Source of the DNA: Antrodiella citrinella
Lineage: Eukaryota; Basidiomycota; Agaricomycetes; Polyporales; Steccherinaceae
Reading direction: 5' to 3'
Assembly: GCA_004802725.1 (NCBI GenBank)
Contig: SGPM01000175.1
Coordinates: 1 to 54,843 of the forward strand
Length of the DNA stretch: 54,843 bases
Of this stretch, positions 35,460 to 47,697 are shown in pieces; position 1 is the first letter of the stretch, and every line of letters begins with the position of its first letter. The notes under the pieces are model-generated. The model did not search any database and was not told where the DNA came from. It saw only the letters and a list, made by a program, of their open reading frames with translations. The translations under genes and the position numbers were made by a program.

Positions 35460-38058
35460 TCAATACCTCCTTCTCAGCCGTTCGTTCTCCTCTTTCAGCC
35501 TGACATTCTCTTCCCTCACATCATGTAGCTCCTTCCCCCACTGCTCCATCGCATCCTTCATCTCCTTCTTCCACCCGCGTCCCATGTTCACGAGATCAAG
35601 ATGGAGGCCAACAATCTCCGCTCGCGTCTCTCGTCTGAAATCGTACAGCGCGTCCCGGATCAATGTCGACAGGAGGTCTTGCGCAGGGTTCGAAGAAGAA
35701 CCGGGTACCGCAGCTGGGTTGGCTCCGAGTCCACTGAGAGAATTGCGAAGCGGCGAGGGCACAGGTGCCCACGACGTCGACGAAGTAGCAGGAGGCCGTC
35801 GGGGAGATATTTGCACTGTCATCTCAATTTTGGCTTCTTGCAGCTCATCGTCTTCGTCGTCTTCATCAATCGAATTGGGAGACTTCGCGCGTTGTTCAGC
35901 AGTTTTTCCACCTTCTTCCACAAACCCGACTTTGCGACTATCGCGTTTGTCGCTGTCTCCCGCCTCGAACCACCTCTGCACCTCCGGTGTCCCGAGTCCC
36001 AGCACCCCCATATGCCTCTGCGGTGCCTTTCCCTTGGCAGCTCGTGTAGGAGGCAACGGTGTCACGGGTACATCATCAGCCTCAGGTAAGTCCGGACTAG
36101 GCGTCCTGTCTCTCGACACAGGACATTTGACACCTGTCAGAGATTCCGCCTCTCCGAAAGCAATGGGTAGTGGTGGAACGGGAGGAATAGGGGACATACT
36201 GTCCGCTGCCCATTCTTTCGAGTTCTTTCGTGTGTTGTCCGAGGGTTTGGCAGAGGTCGATGACTTGGCGGTCCGTGCGGTCGTTGTTCGTGAGATGGAA
36301 GAGGCGCCGCTGACGCTTGTGCCGAGCGTTGACCCCGTCATGGCGCGCGAGGAGGCAGTTGAGCGTTGTGATGTCGTGGAGATAGTACGGGTCCGTGTGG
36401 TGCGCGAGGATGCAGCAGACAGTGAAGAAACAGCGCGTTGGCGGACACCCGATGGACTGAGATTTTCTTTCCGATTTTTGGGCAAGTCTAGCAGTTCGTC
36501 CACGCTCACTAGAGAAAGTGTCAATAATTCATGTGTAAGAGAGAGCACTACACTGACTTACCTGAGACGTCCAGCCTGGCACTCTTTTCGCTGATTGCAG
36601 ATTTGTTCAAGGGCGACTTCGTAGGAGTGATATCTCTCTTTTCTGAAAGAGGTCCACTCACTCGCCTGATACCGGGTGAGGTGCCAGAAGCCCTACCAGC
36701 AACAGTCGCTGGCCGAGCTGGGACCGAAGGTACCCTTGTACTCGGAGAAAGTATCGTAGATATCGTCCGTGTACGAACCGGAGGTCGGGGAGATGGTGTC
36801 GGTCGGGTAGTCGCAGCGGCGCTCGTAACACGAGATCGAACGGGAGTGGTGGTGGATGTCGTACGAGTACGCGGCGGGGAGATGATGGTCGTTAGTTTGG
36901 CTCTGGTGGTCGTTGCTTTCTTATCGGGTACAGGTACTGTTAATGTGACTGTGGTCGTGTTAGAAGCCGTCCTCCTAGTGGTGGTCCTTTTGATTTCCTG
37001 TGGAGCAACGGATTTGGACATCGAGGTTGTAGGCTTGGCAGATGATTCACCAGGCTTGAGTTTCCTCTGAACATCATTAAGAAAGGGTGGTTTAGGGAAC
37101 CAGTAAGATGTACAACTCACCTGGACAGTCATACAAACAATCTGCCGGCCTTCCCCACTGATAGTGATTGACTTAGGTGGTTTGTCCAGAGAACGAAGAT
37201 CTAGGGCAAGAATCTTGCCAGTCTCTGTGCCTGCGTACAACGCGGCACCTTCGGGCGAAAACAGCAGTGACGTTAACGGGACGTTCAGTGACAGCGTTCG
37301 GAACAACCTGACAACAACACAATGAGTACATCCCTGGTCAATAGCAACGCATTTACGCACCCTCTCTCCTTCTCCAGATCCATCAATCCCACAATCCCTT
37401 CACTGAACGCGACAGCAATCAACGTCTTGCTGAACGGACTGCTCGTAATCGCGACCATCCTCCCCGCACTCTCCTTCTCCACGGATATGACTTTCGCAGG
37501 TCCAGACCCACGTGTGCTTTCATAAATAGCTAATAAATTTCCGATACCAAGCAGGAGTCTCGTTCGGCTGTGTGGATGGAAGGCGCAAGCAGTGACGCTT
37601 CCACCCTGCAGCGGCAGTCCACGCAAAGTCGACGAGGTGTTCAGAGAGAGATTGTGTATATGGACCGCGTCGGGGGTGATGGATGCTAGCAGAGTCGCAT
37701 CGCTCGAGAGGGCCAGTGAAGTGATGGGGGATTTGTGCGTGTCGAACTTGTGTGCCACTTTGCCTGAGTGGGCCTCCAGGACGGATACCTCGTTGCTTGT
37801 GCTGAATATGACAGTACTTCCTTTGTCTTTGCATATAAGTGCACTCAGAGATTCCAATGGTTCGTATATTGAAGACAAGAAGTTGCCCTGGGTGTCAAAA
37901 TTGTCAATCCGCGAGCCGTGCGACACGAATAATGCGGAATTGTCTTGGGCCCATGCTGCTGCTGTTGGGGACGACAGAGTTGATGTCGAAGGTGGACATG
38001 TCGTCGTCTTCTTGGGGTCAAGGACCACCAAGGAGTCGGTGGTTGCTACGGCGAGCAT
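35460..38058 (-). CDS. NEDD1-like WD40 / coiled-coil protein
   Basis: Exons 37361-38058, 37121-37307, 36562-37066 and 35460-36508 join to 812 residues. The first 290 or so residues are WD40-like repeats (for example HKSPITSLALSSDATLLAS and FSPEGAALYAGTETGKILALDL). A long Ser/Thr/Arg/Pro-rich disordered stretch follows. The tail has DLLSTLIRDALYDFRRE, then a coiled coil ending ENVRLKEENERLRRRY. This domain order, and the helical tail, resemble animal and plant NEDD1, which recruits gamma-tubulin to spindle poles. The assignment is from architecture, not close identity, so a different WD40 scaffold is possible. An inverted double MluI-box lies 71 bp before the ATG. Confidence 0.65.
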
Positions 38059-38128
38059 GATTTTGGAGGGAGGGGATGACGAGGAATTCAGAAAGGAAAG
38101 GAAAGGTCATGTTCAATTCGACTCGGCT

Positions 38129-38139
38129 ACGCGACGCGT
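38129..38139. promoter_or_regulatory. Double MluI-box (ACGCGACGCGT) upstream of the NEDD1-like gene
   Basis: This is the exact reverse complement of the 11-bp core seen upstream of MER3/HFM1, CKS1 and FAN1. It lies 71 bp before the ATG on the gene's strand. Another ACGCGTT follows about 20 bp further upstream (38156-38162), with a CACGTG E-box between them. Confidence 0.55.
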
Positions 38140-38305
38140 TCAAGTCACGTGGAATACGCGTTCAAAAGTCAAAGCCTCACGTCGCGAAGCACGTTGCAAG
38201 CAAACGAGTCTAATAAATACTGCCTATTAACTCCGCAGTACATGAATGCATAGATCTAAGCATGTGAATCGAAAACAACCAGCATGCCCCAGGCATCTGG
38301 TCCAT

Positions 38306-39564
38306 CTAGATGCAAGAAACCCGTAAATTACCTCTCTTCTTGAAACCAGGCAGACGTTCTTCTATCGCCCGCTTCACTTGATCCCCCAGTATATCTCCCC
38401 TATCTCTATCCGTGCAGTTCACATAGAACCATACGGTGAGACCGCGGAACCCGTCCTTCGACAGCTCCCGATCAATATGTGCCCAATCAAAGGATTGCAA
38501 GTCTGGTACATCGGGAAGGTCGAGTTCGAAGACCACCTCCTGAAGAACGGGCGACCGAACTTGACCAAGCATGATCGCCACCCAGGGGAATAATTCCTCG
38601 GAAACAAAGGTCCGAGAGGCCGCGGCAGACACGTCCAGACCACCAAAATGTAGAGAACGAAGGTTGGTATTATTGGATATAGATAGTTGATTACGACGGA
38701 GGGCTGTGATGTTATGATTAGCAATATTACAGGCAGGCCTGAGGCAGCGATGCCAAATACCGTACCTTCCTGCGACAAGCCTGCAGGGAACTCGACTTGC
38801 AAGCGCTCCAAAGTAGAACCGCTGACTTGCAGCAAGTCACCGAGAGCTTTAGCGTCTTCCATCTCGCGCCAGCACAGCTGGATAGTGCGCAGCTTCTGCT
38901 CCACGGGGTGATTCAGTAGCCACTCCGTGACCAGTGTAGGGGACGACCGGGGATCCAGGAACAAATAAGACAACTGCATTTGCTCTGCAACAGGTTTAAT
39001 CTGCCATTGTGCGGGGAATGGGTTATGAGATTCGTGCGTCCAGGATACGCCGTGGAAGTAGAGCTCGCTGAGCTCTGGGAAACCAGTGAGAAACTCTAGA
39101 ACATCTGCAGATGCGTAAAAGCGGACTTCGAAGAGCAGCAGAGTCTTGACCGAGCGAAAGACGTTGGAGAACGCACGCTTGGTTTCTGGCACTAGCGTGT
39201 CCCACTGAACGCGGGATAAGGCTAGAGTGTGTACTCTGTCTAGCTTGGCAAGAAGTCCTGCAGTGTCGTTCACCCATGCGTCGTCTTCGACACCTCGGTC
39301 TTCTGAATCGACACCGTGGTATTCCGCGCTGATCGTGAGCTTCCGTATACAGCGTGCAATTATAGGCGCAGAGTCGACAAGGGTAGAGAGGTTGCTGCAA
39401 TCTTTCGCACTGCGAATTCGTACAGTGCGGAAGAGATGAAGACGAGTTGTAGGGGACCATGCCTTGCATGCCAAGCCACACGCTTGCAGTGCTTGTTCAT
39501 CGTCCCATAAGTGGTCAAGGGTCTCGTCAATCAGCTCAGGTGGGAGGGTGATTTGAATAGTCAT
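38306..39564 (-). CDS. F-box-like protein E (diverged member)
   Basis: Exons 38766-39564 and 38306-38703 give 398 residues. The start MTIQITLPPELIDETLDHLWDDEQAL and the following CGLACKAWSPTTRLHLFRTV form an F-box-like N-terminus. Leucine-rich segments of LRR type follow (LDRVHTLALSRV, LSELYFHGVSW, LRTIQLCW). The intron is phase 1, and the exon after it continues with NNTNLRSLHFGGLDV. Sequence is clearly different from copies A-D, and the C-terminal DRHGLSHCT-like block is absent, so it is an older relative, not part of the recent expansion. A putative SCF adaptor of unknown target. The frame continues upstream, but that stretch looks like a 5'-UTR intron. Confidence 0.72.
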
Positions 39565-40090
39565 TTTCTCCAGGCGTGCTAGTATGCCGATGTCAGGAGC
39601 AACTGCAAAGATATGTGACAGCACTTACTATGCGGGTGCTGAGAGAAAGGTCGTAATGTCGAACTGATGTAGAGACGGCGCACTATATAATAAACAGATT
39701 CGGCACACCTGCCGAAGAGATTCCGACCGGGGATGCTCTGCTGGTTGACTGATAGCATTTGCAGCGGTAGTATGTAACTTTTACCCGCTCATGATTGGCT
39801 TTGGAAGTCTGCAACTCGTGAAAAGGACTTGTTCAGGATAGGCCGGAAGAGTCTCGGGATGTGCTGGGTGTAATTTGTGGTGTTCCGTGATACGTGTTGG
39901 GATTTTTATAGGAGCAAGACGAGGATCCTCGAAGAAAAAAGAAAACTTCGTGAAAGTGTCCCGGTCACGGCGCCTATCATATAGCTGGCTCGCCACGTGG
40001 TAAGCGTGGGACTAAATTACCCCAATAGTGCACCCCCATACTGCTTCGCCTCTCTCGAAGTGGACCACAGTCAAACCGACACTGACAGAA
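39565..40090. other. Divergent promoter region, F-box E / PAM17
   Basis: No gene is supported. It should contain both promoters. Confidence 0.45.
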
Positions 40091-41046
40091 ATGTCGAATG
40101 TCTTCCTTTCATCCTGCTACCGACCTGTGGCCAGGTCGTGTTTCAATTCCTCGAGATTACGGACAGGTTTTGCCTCCAATTCTCGTGCCATCAGGCAGAA
40201 ATCATCTTCAGCGAAAGCTGCCGCGAACACCGTCAAGCAGACCGAGAAGGCTTTGAAGAATGGGCCCGCACCTAGTAAGGTCGACCAGGAGACGTTACCA
40301 TGGGCGCAGTATTTGACGATCAGGAAAAACAAACGGAGATGGGAAACGGTGCGTACAATACTTGATCGAGTATCGAAGTCTACTGAGGTATTCGTGTGTT
40401 CTGCTATAGGCTGTTACTATCCCGATGACCGCTCTCGGATTTGCTGGCGGTGTCTTGTATTTTGGCAGTCAAGAGATGGATCCAACAAAACCTATTTTTG
40501 TATGCATCCTGTTCGACGTGATAGCAGACTAGAGCTGACATTCTATCTGCGTAGAATATTGACCCCATGGTTGTGTATGCGGTAGCAACGTTGGGTTGTG
40601 CTGGTACGTCTTCAATGATAGCAATGCATTCTAGCTGTTGCAATCCGCTCATTCAACTCTTTGTCAACCCGTAGGCTTTGGCTATCTCGTTGGCCCAGTT
40701 ATTGGCTCATACTGCTGGAGACTTGCTCACCGGAGAACAATGAAGCTCATCGAAGCCCGAGATCGACGATTCCACGAGCACATTGTAAAGAACAGGGTAG
40801 ACCCTACTTCTCAAAGTGCTACAAATCCTGTACCCGATTTCTATGGTGCGTCACTGTTATCATCCGGATTCCCCTCCTTGACTGATGGACTGATCATACT
40901 GTAGGCGAAAAAATCGGCTCGCTGAACGACTACAGACAGGTAAGCCCCCATGCGGGTATGTGCTGATTTATGTACTCACTTTGCATCTCCAGTGGTTACG
41001 CGACCAAGCGAAATATAAGCGGAAGGCATACTTGCCCGAAGATTAA
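40091..41046 (+). CDS. PAM17: PAM17, subunit of the presequence translocase motor
   Basis: Six exons (40091-40348, 40410-40499, 40555-40603, 40675-40845, 40905-40939, 40993-41046) join to 218 residues. PAM17 is an inner-membrane protein that helps organise the TIM23-associated import motor. An N-terminal Ser/Arg-rich mitochondrial presequence-like stretch (about residues 1-45) precedes LPWAQYLTIRKNKRRWETAV. Two membrane segments follow, about residues 87-106 (TIPMTALGFAGGVLYFG) and 120-145 (YAVATLGCAGFGYLVGPVIG). The diagnostic block VDPTSQSATNPVPDFYGEKI and the ending YRQWLRDQ are intact. Confidence 0.95.
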
Positions 41047-41286
41047 TTATCTCTACCTTGTCTCTACTAGTATCCTTTCTCCTAGCAAATGCGTTAGGAT
41101 GAAGGTTTCGTGTTGAGGCAAGATCTTTACTGTCGGAATGAAAATACCATATCCCATCTCACGCACGCTGAGTCATACATGCGTCCTGCAAATACTAGTC
41201 CCCGGTACTCCATAGCAAAGTATATTTCCTCAGAGACAAACACGTATATGTGTGGTGTGGTTGTAATAGCGATTGGCTTTTTGCGA

Positions 41287-41314
41287 CCGACGCGTCTCAT
41301 TTTGGACGCGTCGG
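41287..41314. promoter_or_regulatory. Inverted pair of MluI boxes upstream of the membrane-protein gene
   Basis: CCGACGCGTC and its exact inverse GACGCGTCGG are separated by 8 bp. The pair lies 174 bp before the ATG at 41488 and about 240 bp after PAM17. Each arm contains an ACGCGT box. Confidence 0.5.
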
Positions 41315-41487
41315 TATGTGGGCGGCCTTTCAAATATGTGCTGTTCGTCGCTTGTCACCTCCCATCATCCTCTGTGTACATATTTCTCGTCTACAACGCT
41401 TCTCAAACCTCGAAATCGCGTTCATAACCCCCTAACGACGTCCCTCCTGCTTTCTGTGCATTTATTGTATCGTCGTAACTTCTCAAA

Positions 41488-44400
41488 ATGGCGTCGTCGT
41501 CGCGCCACGCACGTACCCTCAGCCCACCAGTGTCTACCGCGTTCTCCTCCGCCACCGCTGGTCAAGTGAAGTTGAATGTAGTAACACGAGTTGCTATCGA
41601 AGGAAAGGCGCGAAAGGGGGTGGATGGGAAGGCAGATGGTGCTGCAATCAGGATGTTCCTGAAGGTGAGTACTCATATTGGAATAGCTTCCGTCTTGGAC
41701 GCGTTTCTGCGTCTCAAAAGAAATTGTGCATAGGGATGTGTGGGACAGGTATGTGGGAGACTCGGCATATGTCGATGTATTCGTGACCTCTCATGTTTAC
41801 CGGCACCCCCCTTCGACGCGTAGTGGACTAAATCAGCGATCTCGGTCAGACATGCGTATCTTCCTGTTCATGATTGCACGGAACGGTGAAAGCAACATTT
41901 CGACCTTTACACTGCCTTCTTCCACTTTACGCGTCAGGATGGGGTGTTCTATGCTGCGCAAAGACCGGTTCTTGCGCAGATGAATCCCACACATCCTCCT
42001 CTTACCATTATTGGTTTTCGTGTGCCGCTACTCTTGAATTGAGAAGTAACTTGCTTTACTCCCTAGATTGCTATACCAGTGGACAGCGTAGCACCCGGAT
42101 CCACGATTCCATTGTTTCCAGGTGAGGATTTTTTGGGCATATGCTTATTGTGTCTAACCGTGTCCTTCGTAGAGGAGAATGTCAAGATTCTTGATTCACA
42201 GGTGCATCCCTTGGACTCCAGCTCTGCACCCTACAACTTCTCTTCCACAACGAGTACACTACTTCACAAAGGTGCCCGGGCCTTGAGTCTACCTGCGCGC
42301 TCTCGGGTACTCTACACGTCTCTCTTTGGGTCTCTCTCTTCTACCTCATCGTCCTCGTCGTCGAATCCCCCTCCCTTGGAGGAGAGATACGTGGGCCATA
42401 TCCTTGTCAGCGGATACCACGTATCATATGTGTTGCCCAAGGAATTTCCCCCGAGAGCGGAAGAGATGCTAAGCCGCAGTAGCAGCAGTCGCAGAATGTC
42501 TACGTCTGCATCCATGCAGTTCATGGCTGCTATCGACATGTGGATACCATTTCTCTCAAAGCCACCGCATTCCCCTTACCTGGTAAGCATCTTTTGTATA
42601 CGAGGATACTTGTATAGTAAACGTTTCTGAATAGCTGTCAATTCCGACTCCCCGCTGTCTGCACAATAACATCAAACTACGTATTTTCCCTCCGGTTTCT
42701 GCCTCTGCATCTCTTGCATCTCTATCCTCCGTAGAAGAAGACTCAGGATCATGGGATCTTACTTCGGATCCTCACGTCACTCGTACTTCAACGCCATCCC
42801 GCCACTCACGCTCTCACACCCAAAAATCGTACACCCACTTCGCCGACGACGAGTCTAGCGACTCTTCAACGGCTGGTTTCGCAGACGGCTGCGGCATCCA
42901 GGGAACGTTCCAGAGCGCAGAGAGGATCCGTATTCGATGGGCGAAACCGATAAAACCAGACGAGATGGCTGAGACGGCGGATGGGCGCAGACGCGTCGGT
43001 ATTCGGGAAGTCAGCAGCGTTACGACATGCACGGTCCTAGACGGTAGGCAGAACCATCAGGACAAAGGCAAAGGTTGGAGCACTCTGGCGGACGGCAGTG
43101 TGGTCATGGGTATTGGATATAACGCAACCTGCAAAGGCATCTGGTCGCCTGGCGTTGCTACTATGTTAGGACTGGATATCGGTCTCAACGTTGGAGATTG
43201 CGACGTGGAATGGGCACCGGGAACTCCCGCCAAATGGAATGTAAGCGGCAGCACTGGGTTCACCGGTTTCGCAGTCGGAGCACCTGCTATACCGCACACC
43301 AAACCGCCACTTTCTAGGCAATCATCTGCATCCGACTCTACACCGTTTTTGCTACCTTCTCCGGACGGTCATCCCAGTGCTCTGGCAAACGGATACTCAC
43401 AGAACGCTATGCGAGTAGGATCTTCAGCTTCTCTGCTCCGTGCGCCTCTACCGAATCAAAACGTAACGGACTATTCATTCGAGTCCCCCAACCTCACGCC
43501 CACATCGTCTGTCGCCTCATTGGCCACCATCCCGTCTAGCCCTGAGCGACATAGGCGGAGTCGAGCTTCTTCTCTCAATGACGGCCAATTCACGGACACC
43601 GATATTGATCAGGACGCAAAGTCTCCAGATGTTCCTGTGACGATACACGTCAACATGAACGATCTTCCTCCCCCATCCAAGAACATACTGGAACTCAGTA
43701 TAACTGGCGTTATCATTGTCACCCCGCGCCGAGCTTCTCGCACTTCCTCTCCGACTCCAGCATACGTTGGTGGCCAGTCCGACAGCAACGACAAAAACCC
43801 CGTCGTCCTTCCTCGATTTCGTGTCCTACACTGCGAGAGGGAAAGCTCAAGCATCCTAGTGTGGAGTGAACTCGACTCTGCTAGCATCGACGTCTACAAG
43901 GCTACAGGGAACATCACAGACGCACAGTCCAGGAAGACCGTGATCCAACCTGGCGGCCAAGCGAAATGTGGAAGCGAGGGCGCCAGGCTCGCTATCCGAT
44001 CTTCACAGTCCCCCGTCGTTCCGCGCACATACCAGGCAGCAACTCCCAGGCATCGAGAGGAGGAAAGTTTCGGCGTCGGGGAGGAGGAACGGTTGTTGAA
44101 GACGCCAAAGACAAACGGTCTACTCAAATCGTCCCCTTCTGCCTCCGTGTTGAGACGGACGAGTATGTTCAGCCCGAGCATTCTGAGACCTATGAGGGAT
44201 GGCCCTCTCATGATCCCCTCTATCACAGCCACCGTTACGCCTTTGCTCTCGAGTACCCAAACGGGACAACGACGGAGTACGTCTCAGGATTATGCTGTTC
44301 GAGTATGCCTTCCTGCACCCTCGGACGCAGACTCGGAATGGCTAGAATTTGGACTTGCTATCCCCCCGACATCTACAGACCCTCATGCGAACCCCGCCCC

Positions 44401-45554
44401 ACCGAAGGTGCAAGTCGCTAGCGCGAGTTTGGAGGGTGTGCCCGTTCATTTCGAAACCACCGCTACGGCCAAACTGGAGAACGAAAGCTCATCTCCAGTC
44501 GGTCTGCCGTTTGAAGAGACCAGTGGGAAGGAGTGGGTGACGTGGGTCAAAGTTCATGTTGGGGAGGGGGGTGGAGGGAGCGTTGAGGTCGTGTATCTGG
44601 TGAAGAACGTTTTTGCTACCCAAGCACCGAAGAAGAGTAGATGGACAGGAAAGGCGAAGGCGAAGGATGCTAGTTCGGAGTTGCACGTTTTGTTGCCTAC
44701 GTTCCCTTTGCCCGTCGGTAGGTTGGAAGTGCACGTCGAAACTCAAGCAGGTATGTCGCATTCTGCGTATGTTAGAAATCATGCTAAATTGCACTTCAGG
44801 TCTTGAGATACAAGAAATACGATCCAACTTTACCCATGAAAGCGCCTCGCCAACAGGAAAACGCCTCATGCACTACTCTATGGAAGAGTTCTTCTACCCC
44901 CGGTTGTCCATGACGATACGATCATCCAAAACCCTCTCGAGCTCGCCTTCTATTCTCTGGCGGTTACTCCAGTTCGTTTCCATTGCCCTCCCAACAGCGA
45001 TGGCTCTCGTGCTCCTGGCGAACAACAGTCAGCTCGAGAGTGAACTCGCACAAGCGAAGCAGTCGTTGATAAGTTATCCGAGTGCGTTCGCGACGACGGT
45101 CACAGAGACACAGGGCGCAGACACCGTCTATTTCACGTCTACTGTCGTATCGACAACGACTGCGACTACTACCGCGACCACGACTACGAGCGTGAGATGG
45201 TGGGCGGAATCTGCGTCCGACTCTCCAACGCAGGAACCGCCTTCCACTATAACGACGACAACTACAGTATACCTCCCCGCGCCCACACCCGTCGCATCTT
45301 CCTCTTCCTCTCCCTCATCATCCTCGATCCCAACTCTGACACCAACTCTACTGACACCCACTCCATCCGCCTCATCGACGTTCGACATCGCACTAGCAGA
45401 CTTGCCCTTCCTCTGGCCTGTGCGCTTCGAGTTCCCTGCGCTGGACGAAGTGCCCAAGGTTGCGCGCATGACGCTGCGCAAGACGTGGACAGGCCTCGGC
45501 GTGGCGTGGCATCTGTTCAGACGGGTATTGCATTATCCGCTGGATCCGCCGTAA
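41488..45554 (+). CDS. Large unknown fungal protein with one C-terminal membrane segment
   Basis: Exons 41488-41664, 42067-42121, 42173-42582, 42635-44750 and 44800-45554 join in frame to about 1170 residues. I do not recognise a named family. Visible parts: a basic Ser-rich start; a beta-rich segment (VKLNVVTRVAIEG; IAIPVDSVAPGSTIPLF); long Ser/Pro/Thr-rich disordered regions; and further beta-like blocks (WVTWVKVHV, GSVEVVYLVKN). Near residue 980 there is one hydrophobic helix, LLQFVSIALPTAMALVLLA, followed by a Thr-rich stretch of TTTATTTATTTTS type and a basic end. This looks like a single-span membrane protein with a big soluble N-terminal part. The first intron is about 400 nt, far longer than its neighbours, and may hide a further exon. 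Confidence 0.7.
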
Positions 45555-46228
45555 CGCGTTTATGGATCTTTTCTTGAAGATATGTGCTCTGTGTATTACT
45601 TTACTGACCCCATGACTTGTAATTCCTGAATGTCCCCTCTCACGGTTTATACCTTGCTTCTATGTATGTTTATACCTAGCATTATATTTGGTTGACGACT
45701 ACTAATGTAGATAGGGTATATGTACCCCGGCGATGACAATATTGACAAATCCCAGATGCAAAACATAAACAAGAGATCAGAACGTGGAGTGTGTGTGCGA
45801 CCGATAGAGAAAGTAGGAAGCTAAGATGGTATGTAACATAGAAACAGAGGGACGGTAGCGGGAGTGTTCAGTACTTTCCCAATTCTCAGAATAATTCAAG
45901 TTGGTTGTATCCGCAATTTGCATCCGTCGGCACGACACGACATCCTTTGTTCAGACGTTCACTCTACTCCTCACTCCTCACTCCTCAGCGCTCAGCACTT
46001 GCTTGCCGCCATCTATTCAGATTGTGCAGATAGCAGATATCTTGAAGGAGATTCGTATCGGTTCAGCAAGCGCAGATACCTTTCAAACTGATCACGCAGT
46101 GATTGAGCTTGCTTACCGTAGCTCCGACACACATTTTGTGCATAACATACTAATCCCCGTGAACAACAGCCAGAGCTCACAAGTGAGTTTATTACGTTGA
46201 CCGCTTTTATTATACACTGAGCAACTCG
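45555..46228. other. Spacer upstream of the trypsin-like relic
   Basis: A frame at about 46015-46190 (SADTFQTDHAVIELAYRSS) ends at a good donor before the relic's next exon, so it may be an earlier exon of the same decayed gene. The rest is unassigned. A short TCACTCCTCACTCCTCA run lies near 45970. Confidence 0.4.
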
Positions 46229-46634
46229 CATTTTGCAGTGGTTGATGCGTTTGAGGCCTACGTCCGCTCCCCAGAATTCGACGAGGCCTGTGGCCATTGT
46301 TTCAGGGGGCAGGGCGATTACCCCCTATCCAATCGCAGCGACTCTGAGCTCTCCGATGGTACCGGCCACATTCACTACTATGAGAAGATAACACCAACAC
46401 CTTTTCCGTCGAGTCGTCTCCGATGATGACTATGGCCCGTTCGCTAAGCGCGGGTACTCTGGATCTATCATCGTCGACGGCCACGGCAAGCTTGCTGCCC
46501 TCCTCACCGGCGGCACAGGACCAGGAGACTTCCCTGACATTACGTTTGGCACGCCAATGCACTGGCTCTGGGAGATCATCGAGGCGGAATTTCCCGGTGC
46601 CAGCCTCGACTTCGATGCGGCCTGGCGACGATAA
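46229..46634 (+). pseudogene. Relic of a fungal trypsin-like (PA clan) protein gene
   Basis: A first piece reads VVDAFEAYVRSPEFD. In another frame, from 46407, VVSDDDYGPFAKRGYSGSII continues through LAALLTGGTGPGDFPDITFG to FPGASLDFD and a stop at 46632-46634. The order (G-x-S-G-S, then LLTGG, then DIT-x-GTP-x-x-W-L-W) matches the C-terminal half of trypsin-like proteins common in Agaricomycetes. The expected G-D-S-G-S around the catalytic serine is G-Y-S-G-S here. The pieces are in different frames with no clear intron between them, and the catalytic His/Asp part is not visible. I therefore call it a pseudogene, although a missed intron is possible. Confidence 0.5.
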
Positions 46635-47697
46635 CTAGGTTGGTGTATTCCTTCTGCTCCGTCCTTTCGTCCGACCTTGATGTCTAACCCTGCATTTGTG
46701 GACTGGTGTATTAAGATTCAAATTATCATTGTCCCGGTTTGACCACCTGGTTCCGTGCACCTGCGTTACTCGATGGCGGTTCTGCGAACACGCCGGCAAC
46801 TGATTGATTCTACCTCAGTAGAAATGCAAGTAAAGAGAAACCGAGTCGGAACACTTGGATTGCGTGAAAGTGTGTCTTCGAATTGATCAGGTTCTCCCGG
46901 AGCAGCAACTACTCTGCAGTGCGCACACAGTAAGTACCCTTACCCGCCAAAACCCCTACCCTTGATTGCAGTCCGTCCTCGTCAGCGCTGTGGACAGAGG
47001 TGCGTGAGGAAAGAGGACGCCGTGAGGTGAGACCCTGTGGTTGGGGGTTGGACGTCGGACGCGGGGGCCTGAAGGTGTACTTACACACAGCACGAACCAG
47101 CCTGCCATTTAGCGCCCACGCGCGCGGTCGCAGTGTTTGGCTTGAGGCTGGCCTCAAAGTTGTTGCGTTGGGCCTGGAAGTACATTTAAATAGCTAGTAA
47201 TGTAGAATAGACTTCAAATAAACTATTTCCACCATCTATGACCAGTACTCACCAGTACTCACCGGCGGCCCTAGTTAACTCCCTCGAGGTCGACGAGTAC
47301 ATGAGTACGTCTACGTCCAAACGTGGTGGTTCCGGCATGTAAAGTTCTCTTTGCAGCACCTAGGTCCTACACCGGGGCCCTCCTCTGAGTCTGCAGCTTT
47401 ATGCTTGAGCTCCAGACGTTCAACCACCGATGCCTTGTCAACCCGAGCGTGATCGACCAAAAAAAAAACAATGGCGAAGATTTCGGCCACTGTGTCCTCA
47501 TCACCGTCACCGTGACCCTGGACTCCCGCAGAGCCAAAAAGAACAACGAGATATGATAAGATGGTACGGAGACATAGTAAGATGGTATGGTGACATAGAA
47601 GTAGAGGGACTGACTATAATGATAGCGATGAAACATTCCGACAATATACCAGAGAGAGAAAACAGCATGGTGACATGAAATAGAATGAGGACAAAAA
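46635..47697. other. Gene-poor spacer with small direct repeats
   Basis: Two small direct repeats are visible: CCAGTACTCA twice near 47243-47262, and two units around AAGATGGTA-GG-GACATAG near 47556-47600. A 34-codon frame at 47238-47342 has no recognisable features. No gene is supported. Confidence 0.45.

Noticed and set aside
47238..47342. 34-residue open frame as a mating pheromone precursor
   Set aside because: It has the right size but no C-terminal CaaX cysteine, which basidiomycete pheromone precursors need.
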